A stretch of DNA of 25,064 nucleotides from DTU032 sp964346175 (GTDB lineage Bacteria > Bacillota > Clostridia > Saccharofermentanales > DTU023): contig CAYFTG010000019.1 of assembly GCA_964346175.1 (NCBI GenBank), positions 1-25,064 of the forward strand, read 5' to 3'. Shown in pieces: positions 7,076-14,667 of the stretch (its first letter is position 1; every line of letters begins with the position of its first letter). The translations under genes were made by a program, and so were the position numbers. The notes below the pieces were generated by a model. The model worked only from the letters and a program-made list of their open reading frames with translations, was not told where the DNA came from and ran no database searches.

Positions 7076-7123
7076 TAAGCTTGTAAAGTATTAATATAGT
7101 CAAAATAAAGAGGAGGACGACCA

Positions 7124-8554
7124 ATGCCGTCGCAATTTGAACAAAAAGAAGACAGAGTTGCTTATCTAAATATTGAGGTTCCCGCAGAGGAGTTTAAGAA
7201 GTCACTGGAGAGTGCCTACCACAGAAGTAAGCGTCACTTCCAAGTTCCGGGCTTTCGCAAAGGCAAAGCTCCTTATCCGATCGTAGTAAATCATTATGGT
7301 GAAGGAATATTGTATGACGATGCGATCGATCATGCATTCCCCGGCGCTTATGAAGAAGCTTTGAAAGAGCACGATTTACAACCATTTTCAGAGCCGAGAG
7401 TAAATCTTGTCAGCATCAGCGGAGAAGAAGGTCTCGTGTTAGAAGTCAGATTCGCATTGAAACCGGAAGTCAAATTGGGCGAATACAAAGGTATTGAAGC
7501 TTATCGTCCGGTAGTCGAACTTAGCGAAGAAGAAATAGACGCCAAAATTAAAGAGGCCCAAGAAAAAGTTGCCAGACAAGTCCCGGTAGGCGAACGTGCC
7601 TTGGAGAACGGTGACACTGTTACTATCGACTATGTCGGTAAGAAAGATGATGTTCCCTTTGAGGGCGGTACTGCTGAAGATTACAATCTCGAACTGGGAA
7701 GCAACACCTTCATCCCCGGTTTTGAAGAAGGCATTGTCGGCAAAAACGTCGGTGATGAATTCGACCTCTTATTGACTTTCCCTGAAGAATATCAGGCAGA
7801 GGATCTGGCAGGTCAGGAAGTGGTTTTTGAAGTTAAAGTTAAAGCCGCGACCTATACAGAATTGCCAGAAGTAGACGATGACTTTGTCAAAGACGTAAGT
7901 GAAAGCAGCGACACTGTTGAAGAATACCGCGCCGAGCTTCGTCAAGAGCTGGAAAAAGCAGCAGCCGAACAGGCCGATCGAGTGTTTGAACGTAATATAG
8001 TAGAGAAAATCGCTGCAAATAGCGAAATTAGTCTCTCTAACTTCCTTGTTGAAGATGACGTTGACAGAGAAATTCAGCGTCAAAGCCAGCAGTTCGAGAT
8101 GTATGGCATGCGCTATGAAGATTTCTTAGCATATTCCGGACAGACATTGGCCGGTATTCGTCAGCAAATGGCCCCTGCTTCTCGTAAAAACTTGATTCTA
8201 GCCTATACGTTGGATGCGCTTGAACAAGAAGTAAAGCCGGAAGCATCAGATGAAGAAGTCGATGCTCTGATTGCAAGATATGCGGAACAGGCACAGATTT
8301 CCGTCGAGGAGTATAAGGAAAAATATCTCGATGCCGAAGAGAGCAGAGAACGTCTTGAGCACCAGGTCAGAAGTGAGAAATTGGTCGAGCTTCTGCGCGA
8401 GTGGAGCGTGGCGACCGATGTTGAGCCGGAGCCGGAGCCGGAGGACGAGCATGAGCACGTCCACGACGAAAACTGCGATCACGATCATGAGCATGAGCAC
8501 GTTCATGACGAAAACTGCAATCACGATCACGACGAAGTAGACGCAGACGCATAA
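7124..8554 (+). CDS. tig: trigger factor (ribosome-bound chaperone, PPIase) with His-rich tail
   Basis: A 476-residue chaperone that meets nascent chains at the ribosome exit. The ribosome-docking signature GFRKGKAP is at residues 43-50. The FKBP-type prolyl isomerase domain spans about 150-240 (NGDTVTIDYVGK, FIPGFEEGIVG). The helical C-terminal arms follow to about 428. The family is normally about 430 residues long; here 48 more residues follow (429-476), starting with PEPEPED and then two copies of a 14-residue unit EHEHVHDENC-x-HDH, with ten His, two Cys and many Asp/Glu. This looks like a metal-binding tail; Zn, Ni or Cu are guesses by analogy with SlyD-type tails. AGGAGG lies seven bases before the ATG. 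First of tig-clpP-clpX. Confidence 0.96.
   Translation: MPSQFEQKEDRVAYLNIEVPAEEFKKSLESAYHRSKRHFQVPGFRKGKAPYPIVVNHYGEGILYDDAIDHAFPGAYEEALKEHDLQPFSEPRVNLVSISGEEGLVLEVRFALKPEVKLGEYKGIEAYRPVVELSEEEIDAKIKEAQEKVARQVPVGERALENGDTVTIDYVGKKDDVPFEGGTAEDYNLELGSNTFIPGFEEGIVGKNVGDEFDLLLTFPEEYQAEDLAGQEVVFEVKVKAATYTELPEVDDDFVKDVSESSDTVEEYRAELRQELEKAAAEQADRVFERNIVEKIAANSEISLSNFLVEDDVDREIQRQSQQFEMYGMRYEDFLAYSGQTLAGIRQQMAPASRKNLILAYTLDALEQEVKPEASDEEVDALIARYAEQAQISVEEYKEKYLDAEESRERLEHQVRSEKLVELLREWSVATDVEPEPEPEDEHEHVHDENCDHDHEHEHVHDENCNHDHDEVDADA
8447..8530 (+). repeat. 42-bp tandem duplication in tig
   Basis: Two adjacent 42-base units (8447-8488 and 8489-8530) differ at four positions and encode EHEHVHDENCDHDH and EHEHVHDENCNHDH. 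Just before them the 6-mer ccggag is repeated three times (Pro-Glu). In-frame slippage or duplication in the gene tail is the simplest origin. Confidence 0.9.
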
Positions 8555-8599
8555 GCGCCAGACGAAGAGGATTAGTAGTATAAGCTTAAAATTAAGGGA

Positions 8600-8617
8600 A
8601 AGCGGCACTTGCTGCTT
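8600..8617 (+). other. hairpin between tig and clpP
   Basis: AAGCGGC (8600-8606) and GCTGCTT (8611-8617) form a 7-bp stem (one G-T) with loop ACTT, just before the clpP ribosome binding site. No T run follows, so it is not a good terminator; it might mark mRNA processing or simply set clpP expression relative to tig. Confidence 0.3.
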
Positions 8618-8640
8618 ATCGAAAAGGAGTTTTTATTATT

Positions 8641-9237
8641 ATGATCGAAACTATACACAACAATCTGGTACCAGTAGTAGTTGAACAAACGAGCCGCGGA
8701 GAACGTTCCTATGATATTTTCTCCCGTTTGCTGAAAGAGCGTATTGTCATCCTGAGCAATCAGGTAGATCATGTCAGCGCAAATTTGATAGTTGCCCAGC
8801 TATTGTTCTTAGAGGCTGAAGACCCCGATAAGGATATTCAGTTCTATATCAACAGCCCGGGCGGAGAAGTCTCTTCTGGCCTGATGGTCTATGACACCAT
8901 GCAGTACATCAAACCTGACGTTCAAACCATTGCCATGGGAATGGCCGCCAGCATGGGAGCTTTCCTTGTCGGTGCCGGAACTAAAGGTAAACGCTTTGCA
9001 CTTCCTAACGCTGAAATTATGATCCACCAGCCATCTGGAGGTACACAGGGGCAAGCTTCTGATATCAGCATCGCAGCTGAACACATCCTGAAAATGCGCA
9101 AACGCCTTAATATGATTTTGGCGGATATCTGTGATCAGCCTCTGGAAGTAATAGAGCGCGACACAGAGCGTGACCACTGGATGGATACACAGGAAGCCAT
9201 AGAATACGGAATCATTGATAAGGTAATGATGAGGTAG
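8641..9237 (+). CDS. clpP: ATP-dependent Clp protease proteolytic subunit
   Basis: A 198-residue serine peptidase that forms the double-heptamer chamber fed by ClpX. The catalytic triad is visible: Ser104 in GMAASMGAF, His129 in IMIHQPSGG and Asp178 in ERDTERDHW. The His-to-Asp spacing of 49 equals that of B. subtilis ClpP. The oxyanion-hole stretch NSPGGEV (71-77) is present. Only a short N-terminal segment precedes the axial loop, so processing would be minimal. AAAGGAG lies 11 bases before the ATG. The order tig-clpP-clpX is the classic bacterial one and links chaperoning at the ribosome with protein turnover. No CtsR-type operator is seen upstream. Confidence 0.98.
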   Translation: MIETIHNNLVPVVVEQTSRGERSYDIFSRLLKERIVILSNQVDHVSANLIVAQLLFLEAEDPDKDIQFYINSPGGEVSSGLMVYDTMQYIKPDVQTIAMGMAASMGAFLVGAGTKGKRFALPNAEIMIHQPSGGTQGQASDISIAAEHILKMRKRLNMILADICDQPLEVIERDTERDHWMDTQEAIEYGIIDKVMMR

Positions 9238-9277
9238 GACTTATCCGTGAAGCGATCTCGCTTAAGGACATAGATAT

Positions 9278-10558
9278 ATGACAGATAAGCAAAACAACGA
9301 AAAAATGTTTGAACAGGTTCACTGTTCATTCTGTGGGAAGCCGGACTCTCAGGTCGAGCGCCTGATTGCCGGCCCCGGTGTTTATATATGTAATGAATGC
9401 GTTGCTCTTTGTAATGAGCTTCTGCAAGAAGAGAGAAAAATAACTTTCGGCTCGCATGATCTGAGCAGGGATAGCCTTCTCTCGCCGGATGAAATTAAAT
9501 GCAAGCTGGATGAATATGTCATCGGTCAAGATTATGCAAAGAAAGTATTGGCTGTGTCCGTTTACAACCATTACAAGCGCGTGTTTTCTGACCACATAGA
9601 AGATGACAACAAAGATGTCGAGCTGTCAAAGAGCAATATTTTGCTCCTAGGACCGACAGGTTCAGGCAAAACTTTGCTAGCCCAGACTCTGGCCAGAATT
9701 CTGCATGTTCCTTTCGCTATTGTTGATGCTACGGCACTCACTGAAGCCGGCTATGTCGGCGAGGACGTGGAAAACATTCTTCTGCGCCTGATCCAAAACG
9801 CTGACTTTAATATTGAAGCAGCGGAAAAGGGCATCATCTACATTGACGAAATTGACAAAATCTCACGTCGCTCAGATAATCCTTCAATCACGCGGGATGT
9901 CAGTGGCGAGGGTGTGCAGCAGGCTCTTCTAAAGATACTGGAAAGCACAGTAGCCAATGTTCCCGCTCAAGGCGGACGCAAACATCCGCATCAGGAGTTT
10001 ATTCAGATTGACACCAGCAATATCCTCTTTATTTTAGGTGGTGCTTTTGACGGGCTGGATAAAATGATTCAAAGCCGCATCGGCAGCTCTGCCATCGGTT
10101 TTGGCGCAGATGTAAAGTCCAAGAACAAGGACGATTCCAAGATCTTCACACATCTCTTACCCGAGGATCTGCTGCGTTATGGTCTGATACCTGAGTTCAT
10201 TGGTCGCGTTCCGGTTCATGTCGCTTTAGAAGGACTGGATGAGGACGCTCTGGTCAAAATTTTGACCGAGCCCAAGAACGCTCTGATTAAGCAGTATCAG
10301 AAACTAATGGATTACGATGACGTAGACTTGGTTTTTGAAGAAGATGCCATCAGAGAAGCTGCACGACAGGCTCAGGATCTGAAGATGGGGGCACGCGGTT
10401 TGCGTACTATCCTCGAAGGCGTCATGCTGGATATCATGTATGAGATTCCATCACGAGCCGATGTAGCGAAAGTTATCGTCACGGTGGAAGCTGTACGTAA
10501 GGAGGCTCCTCCTACAGTTATTTATTCTGAGCAGCAAGTGCTCGAAGAAGGAGCCTGA
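9278..10558 (+). CDS. clpX: ATP-dependent Clp protease ATP-binding subunit ClpX
   Basis: A 426-residue AAA+ unfoldase that recognises tagged substrates and threads them into ClpP. The N-terminal zinc-binding domain has Cys16, Cys19, Cys38 and Cys41 (CSFC...CNEC). Walker A is GPTGSGKT (125-132), Walker B IIYIDE (186-191), and the pore-1 loop reads GYVG (159-162). The RKH pore residues are seen in GGRKHPHQ. The sensor-2 region KMGARGLRTILE is intact. Length is normal. AAGGA lies about ten bases before the ATG, 40 bases after clpP, so the two genes are probably co-transcribed. The gene ends one base from the stop of the converging kinase gene. Confidence 0.98.
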   Translation: MTDKQNNEKMFEQVHCSFCGKPDSQVERLIAGPGVYICNECVALCNELLQEERKITFGSHDLSRDSLLSPDEIKCKLDEYVIGQDYAKKVLAVSVYNHYKRVFSDHIEDDNKDVELSKSNILLLGPTGSGKTLLAQTLARILHVPFAIVDATALTEAGYVGEDVENILLRLIQNADFNIEAAEKGIIYIDEIDKISRRSDNPSITRDVSGEGVQQALLKILESTVANVPAQGGRKHPHQEFIQIDTSNILFILGGAFDGLDKMIQSRIGSSAIGFGADVKSKNKDDSKIFTHLLPEDLLRYGLIPEFIGRVPVHVALEGLDEDALVKILTEPKNALIKQYQKLMDYDDVDLVFEEDAIREAARQAQDLKMGARGLRTILEGVMLDIMYEIPSRADVAKVIVTVEAVRKEAPPTVIYSEQQVLEEGA

Positions 10559-10559
10559 G

Positions 10560-11390
10560 TCAGACGCTCGCACAAAGAGCGCTGAGTAATTTATAAGCAA
10601 AGCCCGGTTGCACTCGCGACAAGACGGATTTGATGTCCGTTGCAGTCAAGGTGGAGCCGGGCTTTTTGATTAGAGCTGCAATAAAGCTGCGGGCTAGGCT
10701 TTCCTGGTCTGCGGGATGAACATAATCCGTGTTTCTTTGGGCATAAGTGCCGGAGTCGTATTGCTCTTGTATGGCCAGCTTGCCGCTATAGCCGGGAGTG
10801 CCGCTGATATAAAAATTTTTCTTAGGCAGCTCCGGTGGGTTAAGACTCGCATAGCCGGGCAAAAATACCCTCGCCTTGTCGAAATCTATCAAAACCGCCT
10901 GCTTTCCAGCTGTGATCATAATGTTGTCGGGACTGATATCTCCATGCCTCAGCCCCACTTTGCTCAAAGCTGCAAAATCTTCCAAGGTGCCCCTGACCTG
11001 ATCGAAGAGCTGCTCGTAGAGCGCAGATATTTCTTTATTAATCGCTGAAACCGTCCGAAGGGAGAACTGTCGCAAAGTCACCCCCTCAAGATATTCAAAA
11101 AGAACAACAACTTCTCCCGGATCCTCTTTAATGTCAATCTGTCTGACTTCTTTGAGCACGAGCCCCGTCTTTAAGTCGCAGACGCTTTCTGCACTCAAAT
11201 TGTCGCAGTTGTTCACTCCTAAGCAACGCAGAATGCCGGGACTGCGCAGTCGATACAGATACGGAATCAAGCTGAAATCTACGAAAGAATCCAGCTCCTT
11301 CGCTTGATAAGTACGTCCATAACTATCATGTACGAGTCGGATTGCGGGTTTATCCACACTGGGTAAAAACATTTTCTTTTCTATATACAT
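10560..11390 (-). CDS. eukaryotic-like protein kinase domain protein, 276 aa
   Basis: The protein is little more than one kinase fold. Lys31 in YQAKEL is the likely ATP-anchoring lysine. The hinge region is VVLFEYLEGVTL (95-106). The catalytic loop is HGDISPDN (149-156, Asp151 and Asn156). The metal site is DFD (169-171), replacing the usual DFG. GTPGYSG probably marks the end of the activation loop. No clear glycine-rich loop, membrane segment, PASTA repeat or sensor domain is seen, so it is a cytosolic kinase or a phosphotransferase of related fold; substrate unknown. The ATG at 11390 has AGGAG upstream; the open frame extends 22 codons further without a better start. It converges on clpX, and its coding end contains a hairpin that probably terminates clpX transcription. 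Confidence 0.75.
   Translation of the reverse strand: MYIEKKMFLPSVDKPAIRLVHDSYGRTYQAKELDSFVDFSLIPYLYRLRSPGILRCLGVNNCDNLSAESVCDLKTGLVLKEVRQIDIKEDPGEVVVLFEYLEGVTLRQFSLRTVSAINKEISALYEQLFDQVRGTLEDFAALSKVGLRHGDISPDNIMITAGKQAVLIDFDKARVFLPGYASLNPPELPKKNFYISGTPGYSGKLAIQEQYDSGTYAQRNTDYVHPADQESLARSFIAALIKKPGSTLTATDIKSVLSRVQPGFAYKLLSALCASV
10599..10667 (+). terminator. probable clpX terminator inside the kinase gene
   Basis: AAAGCCCGG (10599-10607) pairs with CCGGGCTTT (10657-10665), followed by further T. The loop holds a second hairpin (ACGGA with TCCGT). No other terminator fits between clpX and the kinase gene, which are one base apart. The element lies within codons near the end of the minus-strand kinase gene. 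Confidence 0.55.
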
Positions 11391-11540
11391 AAAAATACCA
11401 CTCCTGCTATCAGCATAAAAAATGTCCGTCCGGATTCTAAGAACAGAAAATGCCAATAGTCGACAAGAGGCGACGAAAGATTACTTGCTTCGACGAGAGC
11501 AGACAGTCTAGCGTTTCTCATGCAGCATATTTACAGGCTT

Positions 11541-11558
11541 TGTCATGTTAGAATGACA
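11541..11558 (+). promoter_or_regulatory. promoter of the 11592 operon with palindromic overlap
   Basis: An extended -10 TGTTAGAAT (11546-11554), the same nine bases as in front of tig, is embedded in a perfect inverted repeat TGTCAT-gttaga-ATGACA (11541-11558). Start would be near 11561, giving a leader of about 30 bases. The palindrome could be a repressor site. The rest of 11391-11540 shows nothing clear; no firm kinase promoter was found on the other strand. Confidence 0.5.
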
Positions 11559-11591
11559 GAAGTTAAAGATCGGAGGTTTTGCTGAACAACC

Positions 11592-12110
11592 ATGTCTGAA
11601 ACAAAACAAAATCGCAATAGAAAAGTAAAAAGCCGTCAGTTAAGCCCGCGGGAAGATTCGCCTGCCAAGGAAAGAAAACCCGACAGCGGTAAGTCTGCTG
11701 CGCACAGTAGCAATATTAATCGCAAGAAGAATCGCAAGCGCAAGAAGGTCCATTCAAGGGTCAGTGATGAGCAGCGCAAGGACGGCCAGAAAACAAGGAT
11801 CGCTCAAGAACAGCAACGTGATACACAAGCCAAGAAACCCGTGCAAGAAAAAAAGGCGGCTCCAAGTGAGCAGCCAAAGAAAAAGCAGCAGAAACCGGCT
11901 GCAGAGCAAAATGTTCAGAAGAAAGAATCACAACAAAAACAAGCACGATCCGGCAAACAACGTTCGCACAAAAGACGCTTTGACAATATAGATGAAAGAA
12001 AAATTCGTCCTGTAGAAACGGCGGAAGATATTAGCCGTGACATTGAGCAGATAGAACGAGATATCCGCATAGATATCGAAGGTATTCAAACCATCAAGCT
12101 GGATCTTTAG
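11592..12110 (+). CDS. Lys/Arg-rich low-complexity protein, 172 aa
   Basis: About 130 residues are nearly all Lys, Arg, Gln, Glu, Ser and Asn (for example NRKKNRKRKKVHSR), which should be unstructured and strongly basic, suited to binding nucleic acid. The last 40 residues are different: ETAEDISRDIEQIERDIRID reads as an acidic amphipathic helix with isoleucines at regular spacing and ends in TIKLDL. Such a tail could be a docking or self-association segment. I do not recognise a named family. GGAGG is 15 bases before the ATG, unusually far, but an in-frame TGA at 11583 rules out an earlier start. It is 15 bases before the decarboxylase gene and probably shares its transcript with it. Confidence 0.7.
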   Translation: MSETKQNRNRKVKSRQLSPREDSPAKERKPDSGKSAAHSSNINRKKNRKRKKVHSRVSDEQRKDGQKTRIAQEQQRDTQAKKPVQEKKAAPSEQPKKKQQKPAAEQNVQKKESQQKQARSGKQRSHKRRFDNIDERKIRPVETAEDISRDIEQIERDIRIDIEGIQTIKLDL

Positions 12111-12125
12111 TAATTTGAGTTTCCT

Positions 12126-13598
12126 ATGAATCAAGCTGACAAAGAAACAAGATCAAACGAGCGGGAGCTCCCGCTCGTTAATGCTTTAGAAAAAGGCAGA
12201 CAACGCCATTCTTTTCATATGCCTGCTAATCGAGCGGGTAAGTCTTTTTCTGCCGCTTTTCGGACGCTTTTGACGGAGCTGGATACCACGGAATTGGCCA
12301 CAACTGGAGATATCAATCAGCCGGACGGTGTCGTGCTAGAAGCGCTTCGCTTAGCGGCGCGGACATTTGGCGCAGCCCGGACTTACTTCATCACTAGCGG
12401 TACTACCAACTCCCTCAGAATTGCGCTAGCAACGGCTTTCCGTGAAGGCGACCGTGTACTGCTGGCGAAAGGCAGTCACCTCTCCATTGCCAACAGCTGC
12501 GCCCTTTTGGGCTTGGAGGCAGTCTTTATCCGGCAGGATGAATTGCCTCGTTTTCCTGATGGACAGGTAAGCGAAGCAGAAGTTTTGCGCAGCCTCAAGG
12601 AAGAGGAAAATCTGGCGGGCGTCTTACTGACAACACCCGGCTATTACGGTGAAAACCTAGCTCTGGAAAAGATCTGCGAACTTGCTCACGCTAAGAATAT
12701 CCCTGTCCTTGTAGACGCCGCACACGGCGCTCATTTCGCCATCGAAGTTGAGGGCAATTCCCGCAGAGAGCGAAGCTGGCCTCGTACTGCCCTAGCGCAA
12801 GGGGCGGACCTTGTAGCGCAGAGCGCACATAAGACACTGCCTGCCTTGACGCCAGCCTCATTGCTGCATTTGTCGCAGGGTGCTATAGAATCAGGCCGTA
12901 TTTCGTCGACCCGTCTGGCAAAGATGTTGCCTGTCTTTCAGACTTCAAGTCCGTCTTTTCCGATTGCGGCCAGCCTAGACTACGCGCGGGATTTTGTTGA
13001 GCATGACGCTCCTGCTCATGTAGCTCAACTTTTGAGTTTAATCGCGGACTTCGAAGCACACTTGCCGCCGGAAATACGACGCGATTACGTAGATGGAGAC
13101 GATCCCTGCCGTCTGGTTTTGGATTATTCTGCCACTGCTTGTTCCCGACAGAAACTTACGGAAATACTCGATGCGCATCAAGTCGATGTCGAGCTCATTG
13201 ATGCCCAACGTATGGTTTGCATTCCTGCTCTGGATACTCCGCGCAGTTCCTTCGATGCCCTGGCAGGGGCATGTCGTGAAATCGCGCAGGTAGAGGCAGG
13301 CGGGCAAAGCCAAACGGCGACGGATTTGGCTCAGAGAAACGCTTTTCTCAGACAAGAGCGCAGCTCCCTAAAAATCCGTGAGAGTTTTTTCGCCAAGAGC
13401 GAAGAAGTCGAGTTTCAGGACGCGCTGGGCCGGCTCAGTGCCGGGATGATTGCGCCGTATCCGCCAGGAGTTCCCTTGCTGTGGCCGGGCGAGGAGATCA
13501 AGGAGGCTGATATCACTTTGTGGCAGGAGCTCTTATCGCTTGCTTATGATATCCGCGGCCTCAAATCCGGTAAAGTTGAAGTTTTGGCGGAGAGATAG
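12126..13598 (+). CDS. yaaO: Orn/Lys/Arg decarboxylase family PLP enzyme (YaaO-like)
   Basis: A 490-residue fold-type I PLP enzyme of the arginine/lysine/ornithine decarboxylase family. The N-terminus has the family stretch HSFHMPANRAGK (28-39). SGTTNSLRIA (91-100) binds cofactor phosphate. DAAHGAHF (197-204) carries the Asp that contacts the pyridine nitrogen. Lys236 in QSAHKTLPALT is the Schiff-base lysine. The C-terminal domain is present (PYPPGVPLLWPGE). Its place just before tmk, darA and holB matches yaaO in B. subtilis, where the substrate is not firmly established; arginine, lysine or ornithine decarboxylation feeding polyamine synthesis is a family-level inference. No good ribosome binding site precedes the ATG, so translation may be coupled to the gene before it. 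Confidence 0.88.
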   Translation: MNQADKETRSNERELPLVNALEKGRQRHSFHMPANRAGKSFSAAFRTLLTELDTTELATTGDINQPDGVVLEALRLAARTFGAARTYFITSGTTNSLRIALATAFREGDRVLLAKGSHLSIANSCALLGLEAVFIRQDELPRFPDGQVSEAEVLRSLKEEENLAGVLLTTPGYYGENLALEKICELAHAKNIPVLVDAAHGAHFAIEVEGNSRRERSWPRTALAQGADLVAQSAHKTLPALTPASLLHLSQGAIESGRISSTRLAKMLPVFQTSSPSFPIAASLDYARDFVEHDAPAHVAQLLSLIADFEAHLPPEIRRDYVDGDDPCRLVLDYSATACSRQKLTEILDAHQVDVELIDAQRMVCIPALDTPRSSFDALAGACREIAQVEAGGQSQTATDLAQRNAFLRQERSSLKIRESFFAKSEEVEFQDALGRLSAGMIAPYPPGVPLLWPGEEIKEADITLWQELLSLAYDIRGLKSGKVEVLAER

Positions 13599-13657
13599 AG
13601 CCTTGCAAGATTTTCTTGTGGACTGTTTCTTAGAGCAGCCAAGCCCTGCCGTCGATA

Positions 13658-13666
13658 TGTTAAGAT
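13658..13666 (+). promoter_or_regulatory. possible promoter for tmk-darA-holB
   Basis: Extended -10 TGTTAAGAT about 40 bases before tmk in the 109-base gap after the decarboxylase gene. No recognisable -35, so low certainty; tmk may also be reached by read-through. Confidence 0.3.
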
Positions 13667-13707
13667 TGAGATAGAAAAATGAGTTTCTTGACGGAGGCGG
13701 AAAGCAG

Positions 13708-14340
13708 ATGCAGCGAGGAAGATTTGTCACTTTTGAAGGCGTAGACGGAACCGGGAAAACTACACAAAGTCAACTATTAGGTCAGAGCCTTAAAGATGAC
13801 GGAATCGATGTTCTACTCCTGCGCGAACCGGGGGGGACCGACATCAGTGAACAGATACGAACCATTTTGCTGGACGCCTCGCAAAGTAATATGACAGCGG
13901 AGACCGAGGTTTTGCTTTTTGAAGCAGCCCGCGCTCAGATCGTGCGAGAAGTAATCCAGCCTGCGCTAGCACGAGGTACTTGGGTGATCTGTGACCGTTT
14001 TATGGATTCAACTGTTGCTTATCAAGGATATGGCAGAGGTTTGGATCTGGAGGTAATAGATAAGCTGAACGATTTTGCAGTTGGCACTACGAAACCTGAT
14101 TTGACGATTCTACTACAACTGCCGCCACAAGGATTGACTGAAAGACTGGAAAAGCGTCATGAGAATACGGCAGCTGACCGCATAGATGGTGAAACAGCAA
14201 GTTTCCGTGCGGACGTGGATCGTGGTTTTCGAGCTCTTGCTGAGAGAGAGCCGGAGCGCTTTAAATGTATAGAAACACAAGGGACAAAGGAAGAGACTGC
14301 CGGTCTCGTGCTTGAACTAGTTAGGAGAATTCTATTATGA
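13708..14340 (+). CDS. tmk: thymidylate kinase
   Basis: Phosphorylates dTMP to dTDP for DNA synthesis. In 210 residues the P-loop GVDGTGKTT (11-19), the substrate-binding LREPGGT (38-44), the DR motif CDRFMDSTVAYQGYGRG (95-111) and a LID region with RHENTAADRID are all visible and intact. The ATG has GGAGG about ten bases upstream. It overlaps darA by four bases (ATGA), and holB follows one base after darA, so the three form a tight operon, an arrangement shared with B. subtilis (which has yaaR in addition). This ties dTTP supply and the clamp loader to the same transcript. Confidence 0.97.
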   Translation: MQRGRFVTFEGVDGTGKTTQSQLLGQSLKDDGIDVLLLREPGGTDISEQIRTILLDASQSNMTAETEVLLFEAARAQIVREVIQPALARGTWVICDRFMDSTVAYQGYGRGLDLEVIDKLNDFAVGTTKPDLTILLQLPPQGLTERLEKRHENTAADRIDGETASFRADVDRGFRALAEREPERFKCIETQGTKEETAGLVLELVRRILL

Positions 14341-14666
14341 AACTGATTTTTGCTATTGTCAGTGATGAAGATGCTTCCCGCCTGATGACTGAGCTGAATA
14401 GGGCAGGTCATCGCGTGACAAAACTCCATTCAACCGGTGGCTTTTTGAAATCTGGCAATACTACTTTAATGACAGGTATCGAAGACGACATGCAGGATGA
14501 GGTGATGGCTATTATTCGCAAGTATTCGCGCAGTAGGAAAACTTCGATTAGTGCCAATATCCCGCCACCATCGATGGGTACGTCTTATATGCCGTATCCG
14601 GTAGAGGTTAAGATCGGCGGTGCCACTGTCTTCGTGGTGCCGGTGGATCACTTCGAGAAAATTTAA
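14337..14666 (+). CDS. darA: cyclic di-AMP receptor DarA (PII-like, DUF970)
   Basis: A 109-residue PII-like trimeric protein that binds c-di-AMP between subunits. The family hallmark VTKLHSTGGFLKSGN (27-41), followed by TTLMTGIED, is the nucleotide-binding region. The C-terminal segment GGATVFVVPVDHFEKI is the conserved closing strand. Length matches B. subtilis DarA (YaaQ) and S. aureus PstA. The downstream target is not known in the family. The start overlaps the tmk stop (ATGA), which suggests coupled translation. Its presence implies that this organism makes c-di-AMP, although no cyclase gene is in the window. Confidence 0.94.
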   Translation: MKLIFAIVSDEDASRLMTELNRAGHRVTKLHSTGGFLKSGNTTLMTGIEDDMQDEVMAIIRKYSRSRKTSISANIPPPSMGTSYMPYPVEVKIGGATVFVVPVDHFEKI

Positions 14667-14667
14667 G

